From Trichomonas vaginalis G3 (Eukaryota > Parabasalia > Trichomonadida > Trichomonadidae): a DNA stretch of 64,000 bases. Made by a program: the position numbers and the translations under genes. The stretch is taken from positions 21,795,585-21,859,584 of the forward strand of contig NC_067205.1 of assembly GCF_026262505.1 (NCBI RefSeq). Direction: 5' to 3'. Each line of letters starts with the position of its first letter. The first letter of the stretch is position 1. Positions 8,539 through 18,365 of this stretch are shown here, piece by piece. The notes under the pieces are model-generated. The model saw nothing but the letters and a program-made list of their open reading frames with translations. It was not told the origin of the DNA and made no database searches.

Positions 8539-9201
8539 ATGTCAGTCGAAGCAAAAACGTTCACGAACAAATCTAATGGCGAAACATTCACAAAAGGCAC
8601 TTACAACGGTATTGAAGTCTTACGTAGAGACAAGGATGGTTATATAAATGCAACAAATATGTGTCAGCAGTTTAGGAAGGACTTTAGAAAGTTGTTGGAA
8701 AATAAGTCCTGGGAAGAGTATTTTAAGGCATTTTGTGAAGAATATACCACCCGCCGGAATTCCGGCAGGTGCTTTTTATACAATGTTAATGCAGGAATTC
8801 CCGATGAAATCAAACAGGTTAGAGGAACGTATGTAGACCCAAGACTCGTAAACTATATAGCAATGTGGGCTTCTCCAAAATATTGCATAGCAGTTGGAAA
8901 AATTCTGGACTCCATAGACAAGAAAGTTCATGAGAAGTTAGATGAAGAAGAACTTGAAGATACAGTAGAGAATGCAAAACCTTTGTTTGAAGAAGAAGTT
9001 AGAAAAATGCATGAAAAACAAATAGAACATGAACGTGAGATATGTTCTGGTTATAGAGATTCTCCATACGAACTAGACCAATGGGAACAAGAAGATTTAA
9101 AGAGAGAATTTAGAGAATATGAACTCGCTAAGATAACATTAGAAGCTGCAGAAAAGAGGTTAAAAGTTTGGGGTCGTTTTGTACAAAAATATTGTGAGTA
9201 A
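8539..9201 (+). CDS. KilA-N domain DNA-binding protein (copy 1)
   Basis: Residues 25-115 form a KilA-N domain: DGYINATNMCQQFRKDFRKL, a tryptophan-containing helix, then a conserved RGTYVDPRLVNYIAMWASPK. KilA-N domains bind DNA and are typical of phages, large DNA viruses and their relatives. The rest (125-220) is a charged coiled coil. The start follows TTTTTATTGTAAGAACAGAA. A perfect GC-rich palindrome (8753-8766) is embedded in frame, encoding RRNSGR between two parts of the domain. It is probably an element regulator that binds repeats such as those just downstream (9225-9480); that target is inference. Confidence 0.85.
   Translation: MSVEAKTFTNKSNGETFTKGTYNGIEVLRRDKDGYINATNMCQQFRKDFRKLLENKSWEEYFKAFCEEYTTRRNSGRCFLYNVNAGIPDEIKQVRGTYVDPRLVNYIAMWASPKYCIAVGKILDSIDKKVHEKLDEEELEDTVENAKPLFEEEVRKMHEKQIEHEREICSGYRDSPYELDQWEQEDLKREFREYELAKITLEAAEKRLKVWGRFVQKYCE
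8751..8768. repeat. GC-rich micro-palindrome inside KilA-N gene
   Basis: GCCGGAATTCCGGC is a perfect 14-bp palindrome within AT-rich coding sequence, in frame. A closely similar palindrome (CCGCGGAATTCCGGCGG) lies in the inverted fragment at about 8396-8412. Confidence 0.6.
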
Positions 9202-9224
9202 ATGAACCATTTTTTTCGACAAAA

Positions 9225-9480
9225 ATAATGTTTATGTTAGAATGTTAGATCTAACATGTTTTCTAACATGTTTTCTAACATGGTCTAAAACTCTTGAATT
9301 TGTCGAAACTTCTTCGTAAATGTTTTGTCAAGACTTCTTCGTAATGAGCGTAAAAGACCCAAAAATATAATTTATGTTAGAATGTTAGATCTAACATGTT
9401 TTCTAACACGTTTTCTAACATGGTCTAAAACTCTTGAATTTTCATGAAATTTACACCAAAAATATAATTTATGTTAGTTT
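9225..9480. repeat. Internal copies of the TIR palindrome clusters
   Basis: Two copies of the TGTTAGATCTAACA palindrome followed by TAACATGTTTTC units (about 9236-9282 and 9376-9422), together with one or two 25-bp units, sit in the 315-bp space between the KilA-N gene and the next gene. They match the TIR interior, so they are repeated control or replication sites rather than chance. Confidence 0.75.
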
Positions 9481-9516
9481 TTTTAAAAAAATATTTTTTA
9501 TTTTTATTGTAAGAAC

Positions 9517-10431
9517 ATGTTAGCAACAACAGCACCAAACTCGTTAGTCATGAACCCAACTTCAATGTTAGTAGAGATGAAAAGCTTCATTCCTTCTTCA
9601 TATACTTTCGAAACAAAAATCCAGAAGATAAAGCAAGAACTTTTAACAAGTAATTTAGACTGTAGTGCGAAAGATGAAACAAATGAACAGTATCTTTATG
9701 AAATGCAGGATATTATCGACCATCTACCTAAACTTCCTGAAATCCAACAACAAAAGCTTACTATTCCAGAATTCGATGAAATAGAAGTCGGACTGACTGA
9801 CTCAGTAGAAATAAAGAAGTTCATACGAAAGGTAAATTATGAGTTTCTTGGATTTCATTGCAACCATAAGGTTATGGACAAAGATTGCGACATGGTATAT
9901 AAGAACATCTCTGACATATATAAATCTGGGGAGTTTAAGACCTACGACAACTTTGTTTCGTTAGTTGCAAAATGTGTTTGGGAAATAAGAGATAAAGATA
10001 GTAGGGGTAAGGTATGGAACGAACAAATAAGACCCGCTATGTTCGAGATGAAGAAAACCATTGACGCCTTAGTCATACTTGCAGGTAAGGTTTCAGAATA
10101 TAACGCAAAAATGAACCCGCAATGTTCAAAATGTAAAGCAGCAATGAGGAAATATAACTACTCCGTCAAAGAGATAGAACGTATGCGAAACGACTATGCA
10201 GATTTAAAGAAAGAAGCAGAAAAACCAGCAGAAGATAAAATGAACATGTTAGAATTTCTGAACAAAAACTATCCAACTGCTGACGATTTCCTTCTATCTG
10301 ACGTCAAGAAGAAGTATAAAGAAACTTTCGGTATCGTTAAAACTTTTGACATACTGACAGAAGAAATAGAAGCTACGAAATTGTTTAGAGTCATGAACCA
10401 TCGCAACATATACCATGTAAAACGCTTGTAA
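9517..10431 (+). CDS. 304-aa element protein, mostly helical, unknown
   Basis: The ATG at 9517 directly follows TTTTTATTGTAAGAAC, the same box as the KilA-N gene. The protein is charged and helical, with a CNHK segment near residue 115, a CSKC pair near residue 206 and a coil (about 210-245, YSVKEIERMRNDYADLKKEAEK). No family is recognised. It lies between two KilA-N genes and is flanked on both sides by TIR-type palindrome clusters, suggesting a separately regulated DNA-side function rather than a capsid role. Confidence 0.6.
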   Translation: MLATTAPNSLVMNPTSMLVEMKSFIPSSYTFETKIQKIKQELLTSNLDCSAKDETNEQYLYEMQDIIDHLPKLPEIQQQKLTIPEFDEIEVGLTDSVEIKKFIRKVNYEFLGFHCNHKVMDKDCDMVYKNISDIYKSGEFKTYDNFVSLVAKCVWEIRDKDSRGKVWNEQIRPAMFEMKKTIDALVILAGKVSEYNAKMNPQCSKCKAAMRKYNYSVKEIERMRNDYADLKKEAEKPAEDKMNMLEFLNKNYPTADDFLLSDVKKKYKETFGIVKTFDILTEEIEATKLFRVMNHRNIYHVKRL

Positions 10432-10433
10432 AT

Positions 10434-10595
10434 AGTTATGTTAGAAAACATGTTAGAAAACATGTTAGATCTAACATTCTAACATAAACATTATTTTTAT
10501 TGAATTCCGTATGAAATTTCATGAGTTTTGTGTGTTTTAGACCATGTTAGAAAACATGTTAGAAAACATGTTAGATCTAACATTCTAACATAAAC
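10434..10595. repeat. Internal palindrome clusters, opposite orientation
   Basis: Two copies of the AACATGTTAGAAAACATG / TGTTAGATCTAACA block (about 10438-10486 and 10542-10591), inverted relative to the pair at 9225-9480, so the gene at 9517-10431 is bracketed by inverted copies. The following 280 bp (10600-10876) contains a T-rich stretch and two copies of AACTCTATGAAAATCATGAA, and no gene. Confidence 0.75.
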
Positions 10596-10876
10596 ATTAT
10601 TTTTATTGAAAAAATGACCAAATTTCATTATATAACTGTTATTTTTTTACGAAGAGAACTTTTGCACTTCGTCAAAAAAAATCCCTGAAATCATATCTTT
10701 TATACAAGATAGAAAATCTTACTCGCCAAACTCTATGAAAATCATGAAGAACAGCGAGTAGGTAAGAAATCCTGGTCGCCTAAAACTCTATGAAAATCAT
10801 GAATTTCCTTAAGATAGAAAAAATAAAGCTAGTTTTTTTAAAATATTTTTTTTTATTTTGTATGTAAGAACAGGAA

Positions 10877-11482
10877 ATGACAAACACTGAGTTTGAAACA
10901 GTTAAAAAGATAGACAATAACACTAAATTGGTTAGAATAGGTGATTTAAACGTAAGATACTCAAAGAAATACAATAAATATTTCTTGTCAGACATTATAT
11001 CTCCATTTGGAAGAAAACATCCACGACTGGGTTAGAACTGCTTCTAGTCAGAAATTTTGACAAGAAATCCTGAGCTTATGATATCGGTAAGATTCTATGG
11101 AACTACAGCATATCTCATCGACAAAAGTCTTATACAATATTTTGTTATGGTTAGACCCAGTTGTTGGATATAACTTCATAACATATGGTTTATTCGACTC
11201 AGAACGTTGCAGTGAAGCTTACTTTACATCGTTCAGAAACCGAAGGACTTCAATACAAAGAGATATAAGATAGGAAGAACATTAATATAACTCAAAGATA
11301 TGACAGTACAGTCAATAGAGTTAAGGTTGTGTTCGTTAACGATATGAGAGCTGCTGAAACAGAACTATTGAAAAGTTTGAGAAAATATATGGTGCTCCCA
11401 TAAAAGGTAAAGAAACGTTGAAGTAGATGAGATAGATAAAGCTATAAAATTATTTGACGAAGTTGCTGAAAAATACATGTAA
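10877..11482 (+). pseudogene. Decayed element gene, unknown
   Basis: The ATG at 10877 follows the recurrent TTTTGTATGTAAGAACAGGAA promoter box. Coding character continues to about 11482, ending in a charged helix (EIDKAIKLFDEVAEKYM). It has several breaks. The start (ETVKKIDNNTKLVRIGDLNVRY) does not match a family I know; the neighbours suggest a regulator of the KilA-N/Bro kind, which is only a guess. Confidence 0.45.
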
Positions 11483-11570
11483 AGCGTTTATTTTTGGTCT
11501 TTTGTGAAAGTCAGAAAATAACGCTAATTTTATTTTTTTTTATTTTTTTATCCGGAATATAAAGACAGAT

Positions 11571-12377
11571 ATGTCAACAACAGAGAACACAACAACTGCT
11601 ATCGTTCATGAAGCTATAAGTGAAGAATACGAGTGGGTTCAGTATAACAAACAGTTACGTCTCATTCGTTCGGTCAAAGATGACATGTACCAAATGCAAA
11701 GTATTTTGAATGCTCTTCGTTCTACAAAGCAAGCATACCATTGGTTTGAAAACCAACAGACAAAAGAACTTTTAGAAGAATTTCCTCATATGTTTGCTAC
11801 CCTCGGAAAACCGAGGGTAGAGATTCCGTACGAAAATCGTGAAAAATTGCCAAACGGTTTGAGAGGATATTATGTACATAGACTTCTTGTAAATGCTGTT
11901 GCAATGTGGGCTTCACCTCGTTACGCTTGGAATATTTACAGACTTCTTGACGAACTTCATAGACAAGAACGTGAAGAGATGGAAAACAAGCTTGAAGCAA
12001 AAGACAAAACCATACAGAAAAGAATACCACGTTCGGTACCAAAAGGAAAGGAAAAGAACTATAAGTATATGATTTATACTGAAGAGATGGAAAATGAAGA
12101 AGACAGAGATATGGTTATGTTGCATTTAGTCAGAAGAAACAACAAAAGCTTTTACGACTTAGCTAAGATTTACAAATCTGACAGAAATTGGTTCTATCGC
12201 GAAAACTTACCGATTTCAATGACTCCAAATGAAGATGTGAAACAAATAGTTCAAGATACGTTACCTCAAACACACTATGATATTAAAGGTTGTACAATTC
12301 TTACCTTCAAAGAAGATTTGCCGCTACTGAAAGAAAAGATAACAGAGTATTTCGACAACTTCAAAGAGGAAGAGTAA
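11571..12377 (+). CDS. KilA-N-type protein (copy 2) with separate C-terminal domain
   Basis: The central part carries the KilA-N C-terminal signature RGYYVHRLLVNAVAMWASPRY, close to the same block in the gene at 8539. A charged coil follows (LHRQEREEMENKLEAKDK), then a C-terminal region (about 165-260) of the kind seen after KilA-N/MSV199 domains in viral proteins. A perfect micro-hairpin is embedded in frame at 11797-11820. The start follows TTTTTTTATCCGGAATATAAAG. It is probably a DNA-binding regulator of the element. Confidence 0.78.
   Translation: MSTTENTTTAIVHEAISEEYEWVQYNKQLRLIRSVKDDMYQMQSILNALRSTKQAYHWFENQQTKELLEEFPHMFATLGKPRVEIPYENREKLPNGLRGYYVHRLLVNAVAMWASPRYAWNIYRLLDELHRQEREEMENKLEAKDKTIQKRIPRSVPKGKEKNYKYMIYTEEMENEEDRDMVMLHLVRRNNKSFYDLAKIYKSDRNWFYRENLPISMTPNEDVKQIVQDTLPQTHYDIKGCTILTFKEDLPLLKEKITEYFDNFKEEE
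11797..11820. repeat. Perfect micro-hairpin inside KilA-N gene 2
   Basis: CTACCCTCGG, a four-A loop, then its exact complement. The 10-bp stem is GC-rich against an AT-rich gene and is in frame (LGKPRVE). Confidence 0.7.
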
Positions 12378-12454
12378 ATGAACCATTTATTTTTGGTCTT
12401 GACTTCAGATGGCTCAGGTAGCTCTATAAGGTAAATTGTCTTGTCAAATCCTTC

Positions 12455-12765
12455 TGGCATTCCGAGTCCTTCCATCCGACATTCCGAGTCCTTCCATCCG
12501 ACAGGAAAAGTCCTTCCTTCCAACAGGAAAAGTCCTTCCTTCCAACAGGAAAAGTCCTTCCTTCCTACAGGAAAAAATTTTCCCGACAACTGGAAAAATT
12601 TTTCCTGTTGTTCGTCCGTAAACCATTCAAATTTTCGAAAATTGAGAACTTTTTTCCCGACAACTGGAAAAATTTTTCCCGACAACTGGAAAAAAATTTC
12701 CCGACAACTGGAAAAATTTTTCCCGACAACAGGAAAAGTCCTTCCTTCCGACAGGACACAAACGG
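12455..12765. repeat. Tandem repeat block, two interleaved 20-24 bp families
   Basis: The first half repeats units of the type CAACAGGAAAAGTCCTTCC; the second repeats CCCGACAACTGGAAAAATTT, with a short unique stretch near 12600-12650. Units contain GGAAAA/TTTTCC inverted symmetry, so single strands would fold. The block fills most of the gap between the KilA-N gene and the ATPase. No gene is supported here. Confidence 0.8.
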
Positions 12766-12854
12766 ATGGCTGACGTTCCTCTTCCTGAATGTCTTCCAAA
12801 GCCAGAAGAACCGACAGCCCCAGCACCACAACAGACTAAGACTAAATTACATTT

Positions 12855-13725
12855 TCAAGCTTGACTTTTTACAATTTGAACTTTGTTCGCGTAGATATGA
12901 ATTCTGAAAGAAGTATGAGGGTCTTGTATGACTTTGTACTTCTCCCATAGTTCATGTCTGTCAAACTTACCTGCCATGGACTCTTTCATAAGTTCCATGA
13001 AATCGTCTTCGGACAATCCGGGGAAAAGTACAATGTCAGTAAGTATTCTCTTTACATCCTTACTTAAACTCTTGGCTGTCTGGACACAAATGACAACTGA
13101 GATGTTAAAGTGTCTGAGCTTCTTAAGAATTCGACACATGTCTTGTTCTCTATTCTTTAACAAAGGATGAGAAGCAAAGTCATCTAAGATAAGAAGACAC
13201 CTATGAGGGTATGTCTTCCAATCGTAAGATTGCAATTTCTTCGAAATGTATTCTATCTCTTTCTGTTTGTTTCGGAAGTGTTTCTTCTCTAATATTCTCT
13301 GCATTTCCTCATTTGGGTCTTTAAACTTAGAATTTATATACTCATTTATAGCATTGTACTTCAAAACTCTTCTTTGGTACTTCTTTATCCAATCTAACAA
13401 CTCAGAGTCTTTTATACATACTAACTTAGACTTTTTTATAATATCTTTGAACGAATTGACGGTTTGGTCAAATTGACAGAAGTATACAAATAACAACTAA
13501 CTCATAGAATGGGTTCTTCTCATCTAGTTCTTGTTGCTGTGCAGCCATTTTAAGATAAGTGAAAGTCTTACCCGCCAGGTGGTGCAATTAGACCTGTTAT
13601 ACCATTCTGAGCAAATAGGAACTTGTCATGTATGGGTTTTATCTGAGCATTTTTCTAACTTCCTCTTGTTTTGTTTAAACATTCTCAAATTTCTTGTCAA
13701 TGTCAGCAAACTTTTTTTCTAACAT
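12855..13725 (-). pseudogene. FtsK/HerA-type genome-packaging ATPase, fossil
   Basis: The main open frame (12855-13496) has the Walker B strand CLLILDDFASHPLL and the following strand SVVICVQTAKSL with a conserved Q, the pattern of A32-like packaging ATPases of Polintons, virophages and giant viruses. A P-loop-type coding region is recognisable upstream near 13560. It would pump the element genome into particles. It is broken, with about two or three breaks. It is divergent from the gene at 13763 across 37 bp of T/A-rich promoter. Confidence 0.8.
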
Positions 13726-13762
13726 ATTTTTTAGAAAAATTAAAATTTTTATCTTTTTGAAA

Positions 13763-14202
13763 ATGTCTAGCGATTTCGCTATCTATATTCGAGACAAACT
13801 TTTTGACAGCAAAACATCTGTCGACCATAAAATCTTACATAGTGTAAACAAGAAAGGTGAATTTGTTCTAAAGTTCTGTTTCTGGGAATATGACAAGAAC
13901 CATAAAACATTAGGCAGAGAAGTCTTTAAGTTTGTCAATGACAGACTTGTTGACAGAGATGACACGATTGGAAAGATGAAGTCCAACAAAAGTTCTTAGA
14001 ATGCAAAGAAGACACATGCGCTGTTCTTGAAAATGAAATAGAAAACAGAATAGAAGAGCTATTAAAGGACAAAGACCTTTTACAAAAATATGGTTCTGAG
14101 AAGTTTGACATAACTCCACACAGAAAAGAAGAAGAAGAGAGAAAGGAAAGAAAAGAAAGTAGAAGAGAGAAGAAAGAACCAGAGCCAATTCCAGAGAAGT
14201 GA
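13763..14202 (+). pseudogene. Small charged element protein, fossil
   Basis: Starts MSSDFAIYIRDKLFDSK after a TTTTTATCTTTTTGAAA box; coding character continues to about 14202 with a highly charged Lys/Glu/Arg tail. About one break. It converges on the gene at 14225-14652. The same convergent pair occurs in the second-type remnant (24168-24512 with 24517-24987), so this may be the positional counterpart of the gene there. Confidence 0.45.
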
Positions 14203-14224
14203 GATATGACATGTAAAAATAAAA

Positions 14225-14652
14225 TTTTATTTTTAGAACATTTCTGGGTCAATGTCAATGTTTCTTCCTCTTTAGGAGTAAACACTGGCTTAGACTCTAA
14301 AATCTTTTTACCTAATTTACCTTGAACTTCAACTATCTTAGACTCATAATATTCATAGTCGTCTGCTTTCTTTGGTTCATAAGGTATAACAAGTTTGTAT
14401 GCTTTGCCTTCTTTAAGGTTTGAAAACCTTCTGTCAAAATTTTCTTTGACTGCTAACAAACTTCTATGTCTAAGTCTTCAATTTCGCACCATTTTTAGTC
14501 ACAATAGCAAACTTAACCGGTGCAATGTTCCAAACTTTGCTGAATGAAGACTTTTCAAAATGGTAGAAGTAAACATTCAAATATGCGAATGGAGCTAACT
14601 TATCTTTGACTTCTGTCATGTACTTATTTACTGAAATATATTTCGTCATCTT
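14225..14652 (-). pseudogene. Conserved small Polinton protein (homologue at 24517-24987), fossil
   Basis: The N-terminus TKYISVNKYMTEVKDKL... followed by LNVYF matches the gene at 24517-24987 (TKFVTVNQLMNKLSPIL... VDVYF). Both have a later block of the type KFAIVTKNGAK / KPIAFAFDGKL. It is therefore shared by both element types, pointing to a core rather than accessory role. A fold for ssDNA or virion binding is possible but unproven. It is broken, with about two breaks. The start lies next to TTTTTTTATCCGATAGAAAAG. Confidence 0.6.
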
Positions 14653-14695
14653 TTCTATCGGATAAAAAAATATTTTTTTTTATAAAAAACGTTTT

Positions 14696-15271
14696 AAAAT
14701 GGTATGCATATAGCTTCTTGAATTTGTTGATATAGTCTAAACGTATTTTCCATCTGTATCTCTAGCGTTTACATAAGCATAGCCCGCCTTAGTAAAACAT
14801 ACTTGTAATTTTCTATAGTTTACGCCGGTATAAAAGTAGAAAGAGTCTTGTTCTTCGCTATAGTAGTAAAACTCCAACGTATGCTTACCATAGTCTGTAA
14901 TTTCAATTGCTTCGTCTTCTAGTTTGTCGACAATTCGAATACAATATCTCCAATTTTGCCTATGTTCTTATTGTTTTCAGAACAAGTGACCAGCGTAAGT
15001 TTTCAAGTCTATTGTCATTTCTTATATGGTTTATATGGTCTACAAAAGGTAGATTGTTAGAGTTCGGTATAAAATGAGTTGCAATGACAATATGTTTAAA
15101 ATAGTTTTTCCACCCATCTTCATAAGAGATATCCGTCATTTCGCTCCATTCGCTTAAAACTCTTTTGTCTTTTTTGTTTCTGACTTCAAATGACTCACAA
15201 CAGTGAATTTCATATTTCTCATCTAACAAACAAGTTTCCCAACGGTCTTCTCCAACAAACTCGGCGTACAT
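14696..15271 (-). pseudogene. Second HNH endonuclease copy, inverted
   Basis: Almost the same gene as 6772-7356 but on the other strand, including its upstream T/A-rich promoter (15272-15300) and the same last residues. The NUMOD4-like start and LPFVDHIN core are clear. It has a few breaks, so it looks like the decayed member of an inverted duplicate. The two copies are 7.3 kb apart and could recombine to flip the interior. Confidence 0.8.
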
Positions 15272-15306
15272 TTCAAATAAAATAAAAAAATATATTTTTT
15301 TTAAAT

Positions 15307-16536
15307 TTACTCAGAAAAATTTTTCTTTGTATATACGCCGTTCTGTATGTCTAAAAGATTTTTGACATTTGCCAAGAATGTTCGTTTAGACGCTGCCATA
15401 TAACCATATTCTTGACAATATTGTTTATATTCATCGTACAATGACCTTTCATCTAAACACTCAAAGTTAGTCTCATCTATAAACAGTTCATATACACTCT
15501 TGTTTGCTTCTAACAATGTTTGTCTTTCTTCGGTATATGGAATTTGTCTTGGATTGAAGTTAGAAATATCTAATGTCATGAAATATGAGAACAAGTGGTT
15601 GTAAAAGTCAGATGTCAAAGTTTCTGACAAAGCGTCAAAATATTCTGTATCTTGCATATGAGAATCTGACGTTCTGACAACTACATATCTTCTGTCAGAA
15701 CTTTCTAACTTCATCGGAACGGCGTTGTTTGAAACCATAATGAATTTGCAACATTTTCACAAACTTTTGGTCTTTATCTTTCTTCAACAACTCCAACTTT
15801 GTCTGTTATAAGACTCTTCAAAGCATCTGAGTTTAAAACCTTTGTTGTATCTATACTTTGAAGTTCGTTACATACTATAAGTTTCATATTCTCTATTGAA
15901 GAGTTAAATTTACCGCAGATGTTTTCTAAGTTTGTCATATTAGGGTTCGAATAGCCCTCTAACAGTTTGCATAAGATATCTGTAAAGAAAGTGTTCTTAC
16001 CAGTTCCTTGTTTTCCAATTATAAGAGAGCAGTTTCATTTTAGCACTTGGATATTGTAAGATGTTTGCAAACCAACATAAGATATACTCATAGACTCTTT
16101 CGTTTCCATTGCATATAATTTCTTTGACATGGTCTAACCAAGCTTCTATAATATTTTCTTTCCATTCTACTTGTTCGTATTTATATCCAGTGAAGATAGA
16201 ATAGAAGTTTGGAGAAGGTGTATAAAACTTTATACCTCGAACTGAAAAATCTTCAAGTTTTGACAATAAGATATCCCAAGCATCTAACATCTTCATGCCA
16301 ACTTGTACGACTTTTATTTTCTTAAGTTTCTGTCTACATTCTTGTTCAGACACTATTGTTGCTCTTGGTTTGTTAAAGACAACATCCCATTCTTTCATAA
16401 CATAACATTCTGGGGCAGAGTCAACATAAATGACTAAACGTTTCAAATTCTCGACTGCTTTGTTATAGTCTCTAAATGGACACATATTTCTGAACGCTTG
16501 GAAGTCATAAAAATCTGAAACGTCTATTCTGTACAT
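15307..16536 (-). pseudogene. SF3 helicase / primase-type replication protein, fossil
   Basis: The N-terminal frame (15997-16536) has a D5/primase-linker look (GIKFYTPSPNFYSIFTGYKYE, then AWLDHVKEIICNGNERVYEY and CWFANILQYP). The C-terminal frame (15307-15738) opens with the SF3 motif C region (VSNNAVPMKL, then SSDRRYVVVRTSDSH). This is the poxvirus-D5/virophage style helicase that unwinds DNA for replication. Polintons usually carry PolB; this element has the helicase instead. It has several breaks. Confidence 0.75.
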
Positions 16537-16559
16537 TTTTATAAAAATAAAAAAAATAT

Positions 16560-17352
16560 TTTTTTTATTCTTGACTTTGTTGTTGCATTTGTTGCATTTG
16601 TTGTTCTTGAGCTATTTGTTGTTGAAGTTGTTCTTGTAGTACAATACTTTCCCAGTTGCATCTTCCAATTCGAAACTTTCTGCCGTATTGACAAATACAT
16701 AGGACATAAAAGTTTTACAGGAACAAAGTTTGCGTCAACTAATGTCAACGTTATACTTGCCAAAGTGTTTGAGTTCACTAAGGTTGAAAACTCTGCATTC
16801 GAATGAACAATAGGCAAACCAGCAGAGAAGTGTTGTTTATACGCATGAGTATCTTTTGGTCATAGTAGTTTCTGTCGACATTCGAATAGCACTTTGAACC
16901 TAAGTTTGAAACAATATATAAAATAGGTGTACTTAAATCAATGGAAAGACAAACCTTGTATGACACCTTTTCCTGTTATAGGAAACTGTTGGTAGTAAAA
17001 CCAGATATAAGTTTTGTATTATACTCATATCGTTTATACTAAACTCGGTCGGACATCCAAAATAATGAAACCTGCTCTAGTTGCAGCACATGTTACATCG
17101 TCCTTAAAGTATTAAATAAGTCAAAAAACCTGTTGGTGGTATATCTGAGTAAGTATCTTCAAAGAAGTATTTTTTACCATTCACAACAACAAAGTCTTCT
17201 GGTGTCAAAAGAGCAAAACAGGCTTTAGTCGTCATCGTGTTTAAGGTCAGTTTACAATATCGTCCTTGAGGACTTTGTAAGTTTGTTGTTATAGAATTAT
17301 ATGACTCAGGGTTTTTAGTCGTAATAGTATAAACCATTATATCTTCTGCCAT
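16560..17352 (-). pseudogene. Penton/minor capsid-like beta protein, fossil (homologue at 62057-62767)
   Basis: The N-terminal frame (17104-17352) is beta-rich: VYTITTKNPESYNSITTNLQ, GRYCKLTLNTM, ALLTPEDFVVVNG. The gene at 62057-62767 in element 2 has the same spacing (GIYNVTLVSVSGK, ILLDPSDYISF) and the same place next to the CCG-motif gene. The C-terminus is Q/M-rich (about 16570-16640). A single jelly-roll penton is my best guess given size (about 260 aa) and position beside the capsid gene. Broken, several breaks. Confidence 0.5.
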
Positions 17353-17356
17353 TTAC

Positions 17357-17927
17357 TTAGCAACTAAATTTTAATGAAATGTTGTGGTCGTCAAATATTT
17401 TTATGACGTCTGGGAAACTATATTTTAAGTTCAACGTTTCACCTCCTTTCATAACGTATATCTTGTCAATGACATTGTATGAAACACCACAGCAAGCAAT
17501 GTCGGGTTCTATTTCTTTGATGTTTATATCGTCTGCCTCTGTCAAAAGTTTCAATAGTTCTTTCAAAACTTCATGAGGTGCGATGACATATGAGTTCACT
17601 TTTACAGGGTTGTGCTCGACCAAGTTTAACATTATAGCTTGACAAATCTTCTCCTGAGTTTTAAGTTTGTCTTTAAGTTGTTGGTAGTCGTTTCGAATAT
17701 CTGCAACAGAACTTAAGTCTCTGCTAACTTCAGGGTATGTTGGTTGTTCTTTTACAGGAACTATTGTTATACCATCTTGGTCTTCGTATGGTTTCCCATT
17801 TCAACATCTCTTTTTTGACATTGACAATAACACTTTGACTGTTTTTGAGTTGGTGAATTTAACTTCACATCTGCCACCGCATTAAACCTTTTGAAACACT
17901 TACGCTTCTATTTTTCGGAAATGACAT
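17357..17927 (-). pseudogene. Conserved CCG-motif element protein, fossil (homologue at 63263-63958)
   Basis: The open frame 17357-17632 contains IACCGVSYN and a strand-rich end LNLKYSFPDVIKIFDDHNISLKF. Element 2 has CCGTVAKIN and LTYNDIYNKIVDEYKISLEKFF at the same relative place, and both have a PTYP motif upstream. The shared position beside the penton-like gene makes it a candidate capsid-assembly protein. It is broken, with a few breaks, and is divergent from the gene at 17946 over 18 bp. Confidence 0.55.
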
Positions 17928-17945
17928 TTTACTTAGAATAAAAAG
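17928..17945. promoter_or_regulatory. Divergent 18-bp promoter box
   Basis: TTTTACTTAGAATAAAAAG-like sequence between two opposite ATGs (17927 and 17946), nearly identical to the box at 3067-3084. Confidence 0.5.
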
Positions 17946-18365
17946 ATGGACGTATTTGAGTATCTCTTCGAATTGAAGCAGAACAAAGTTTACACACACA
18001 AACAATACAAATACATTGACAGAATAGTTCTTTACACAAACAATGGAAAATGTTATAGAATAGCAATATTTGCTGAACCAAAATATTTTCATAAAGCAAA
18101 GAAAGTTGGTATAACCGAAATGGTGAAAGTTCTTGAAGCAGACAAAAATATAACAACAAAACTTACAGATATTTCTAAAGGTAAGTTTATAATACAATTT
18201 TATGTTAAGACTGGCGTACTGTCAATATTTGACGGAGAGAAGTCAGTTCAAGAACAACTTACTGACCTGCTGCCAAAATCTGCTCGATGGAAGCTGTCGT
18301 TATACCAATCTGAGGAGCCCCAGCAGGTTTCATCGAACGAATCTTCAAAAGAGCATCTTCCGTGA
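17946..18365 (+). CDS. 139-aa element protein overlapping the capsid gene end
   Basis: Complete frame with a good promoter box. The N-terminal 100 residues are mixed alpha/beta (VFEYLFELKQNKVYTHKQYKY, IDRIVLYTNNGKCYRIAIF). The last 35 residues (QSEEPQQVSSNESSK) are low complexity and overlap the antisense 3' end of the capsid-like gene by about 100 bp. Family not recognised. Confidence 0.5.
   Translation: MDVFEYLFELKQNKVYTHKQYKYIDRIVLYTNNGKCYRIAIFAEPKYFHKAKKVGITEMVKVLEADKNITTKLTDISKGKFIIQFYVKTGVLSIFDGEKSVQEQLTDLLPKSARWKLSLYQSEEPQQVSSNESSKEHLP

Noticed and set aside
12436-12907. Several frames in both directions around 12.4-12.9 kb
   Set aside because: Their peptides are the tandem repeat translated (SFLPTGK and similar), with no support.
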